This document shows positions 64,000-64,000 of a stretch of 64,000 nt of DNA, piece after piece. The DNA is taken from assembly GCF_003130205.1 (NCBI RefSeq), contig NZ_NRDF01000002.1, positions 46,328 through 110,327 on the forward strand. Reading direction: 5' to 3'. The notes beneath the pieces were generated by a model, which searched no databases, was not told the origin of the DNA, and worked only from the letters and a program-made list of their open reading frames with translations. The position numbers and the translations under genes are program-made. Numbering within the stretch: the first letter of the stretch is position 1; the number at the start of each line of letters is the position of its first letter. This stretch comes from Aggregatibacter actinomycetemcomitans. GTDB lineage: Bacteria > Pseudomonadota > Gammaproteobacteria > Enterobacterales > Pasteurellaceae.

Positions 64000-64000
64000 C

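Overview
The window is chromosomal DNA of a Pasteurellaceae bacterium, most likely Aggregatibacter (A. actinomycetemcomitans or a close relative). The 9-base uptake signal AAGTGCGGT / ACCGCACTT occurs more than 50 times by eye on both strands, often as inverted pairs that act as transcription terminators. The housekeeping gene order is Haemophilus-like. A very large trimeric autotransporter matches the size and the 56-residue signal peptide remembered for Aggregatibacter EmaA. The genus is inferred from these features; the species was not tested.

Layout. 1-4.6 kb: a minus-strand four-carbon sugar-acid catabolic cluster (otnI, otnC, otnK, ltnD) divergent from a DeoR-type regulator. 4.6-10.5 kb: glnB, then mltG-tmk-holB-tatD, a DUF1523 membrane protein and a CNNM/CBS membrane protein. 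10.6-15.3 kb: folA, the yjjP/yjjB exporter pair, proB, fklB, psd. 15.5-20 kb: an accessory stretch with a ynbC-ynbD-like envelope/lipid gene group and an orphan bioC; ynbC and bioC are each cut by one in-frame TAA. 20-25.1 kb: yceD-rpmF-plsX-fabH-fabD-fabG-acpP, the fatty-acid initiation operon. 25.3-29.5 kb: a frameshifted MFS transporter, rho and rhlB. 29.5-37.7 kb: rsfS-rlmH-mrdA-mrdB-rlpA-dacA-ybeD-lipB-lipA, a cell-elongation and lipoylation operon. 37.8-41.2 kb: cysS, ppiB, a small toxin-antitoxin pair and a second tatD-type gene. 41.2-44.6 kb: the anaerobic ribonucleotide reductase genes nrdG and nrdD, separated by about 750 bases of dyad repeats, with two NrdR-like boxes upstream of nrdD. 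44.7-51 kb: the emaA-like adhesin, inactivated by a nonsense codon and a frameshift and bracketed by two nearly identical 43-base repeats built on uptake signals. 51-56.5 kb: a long-chain acyl-CoA synthetase and dnaE. 56.5-57.5 kb: a decayed IS3-family element containing a heptanucleotide tract. 57.9-63.6 kb: catalase, gdhA, argH and a sugar transferase. 63.7-64 kb: three tandem tRNA-Val(UAC) genes.

Most of the window is a normal core genome. Its notable property is decay and exchange in the accessory parts: four recognisable genes (ynbC, bioC, the MFS transporter, emaA) carry inactivating lesions, an IS is fragmented, and dyad repeats have spread into one operon. I found no CRISPR array, prophage, or clearly new multi-gene system. 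The nearest to an undescribed system is the ynbC-ynbD-small membrane protein group.
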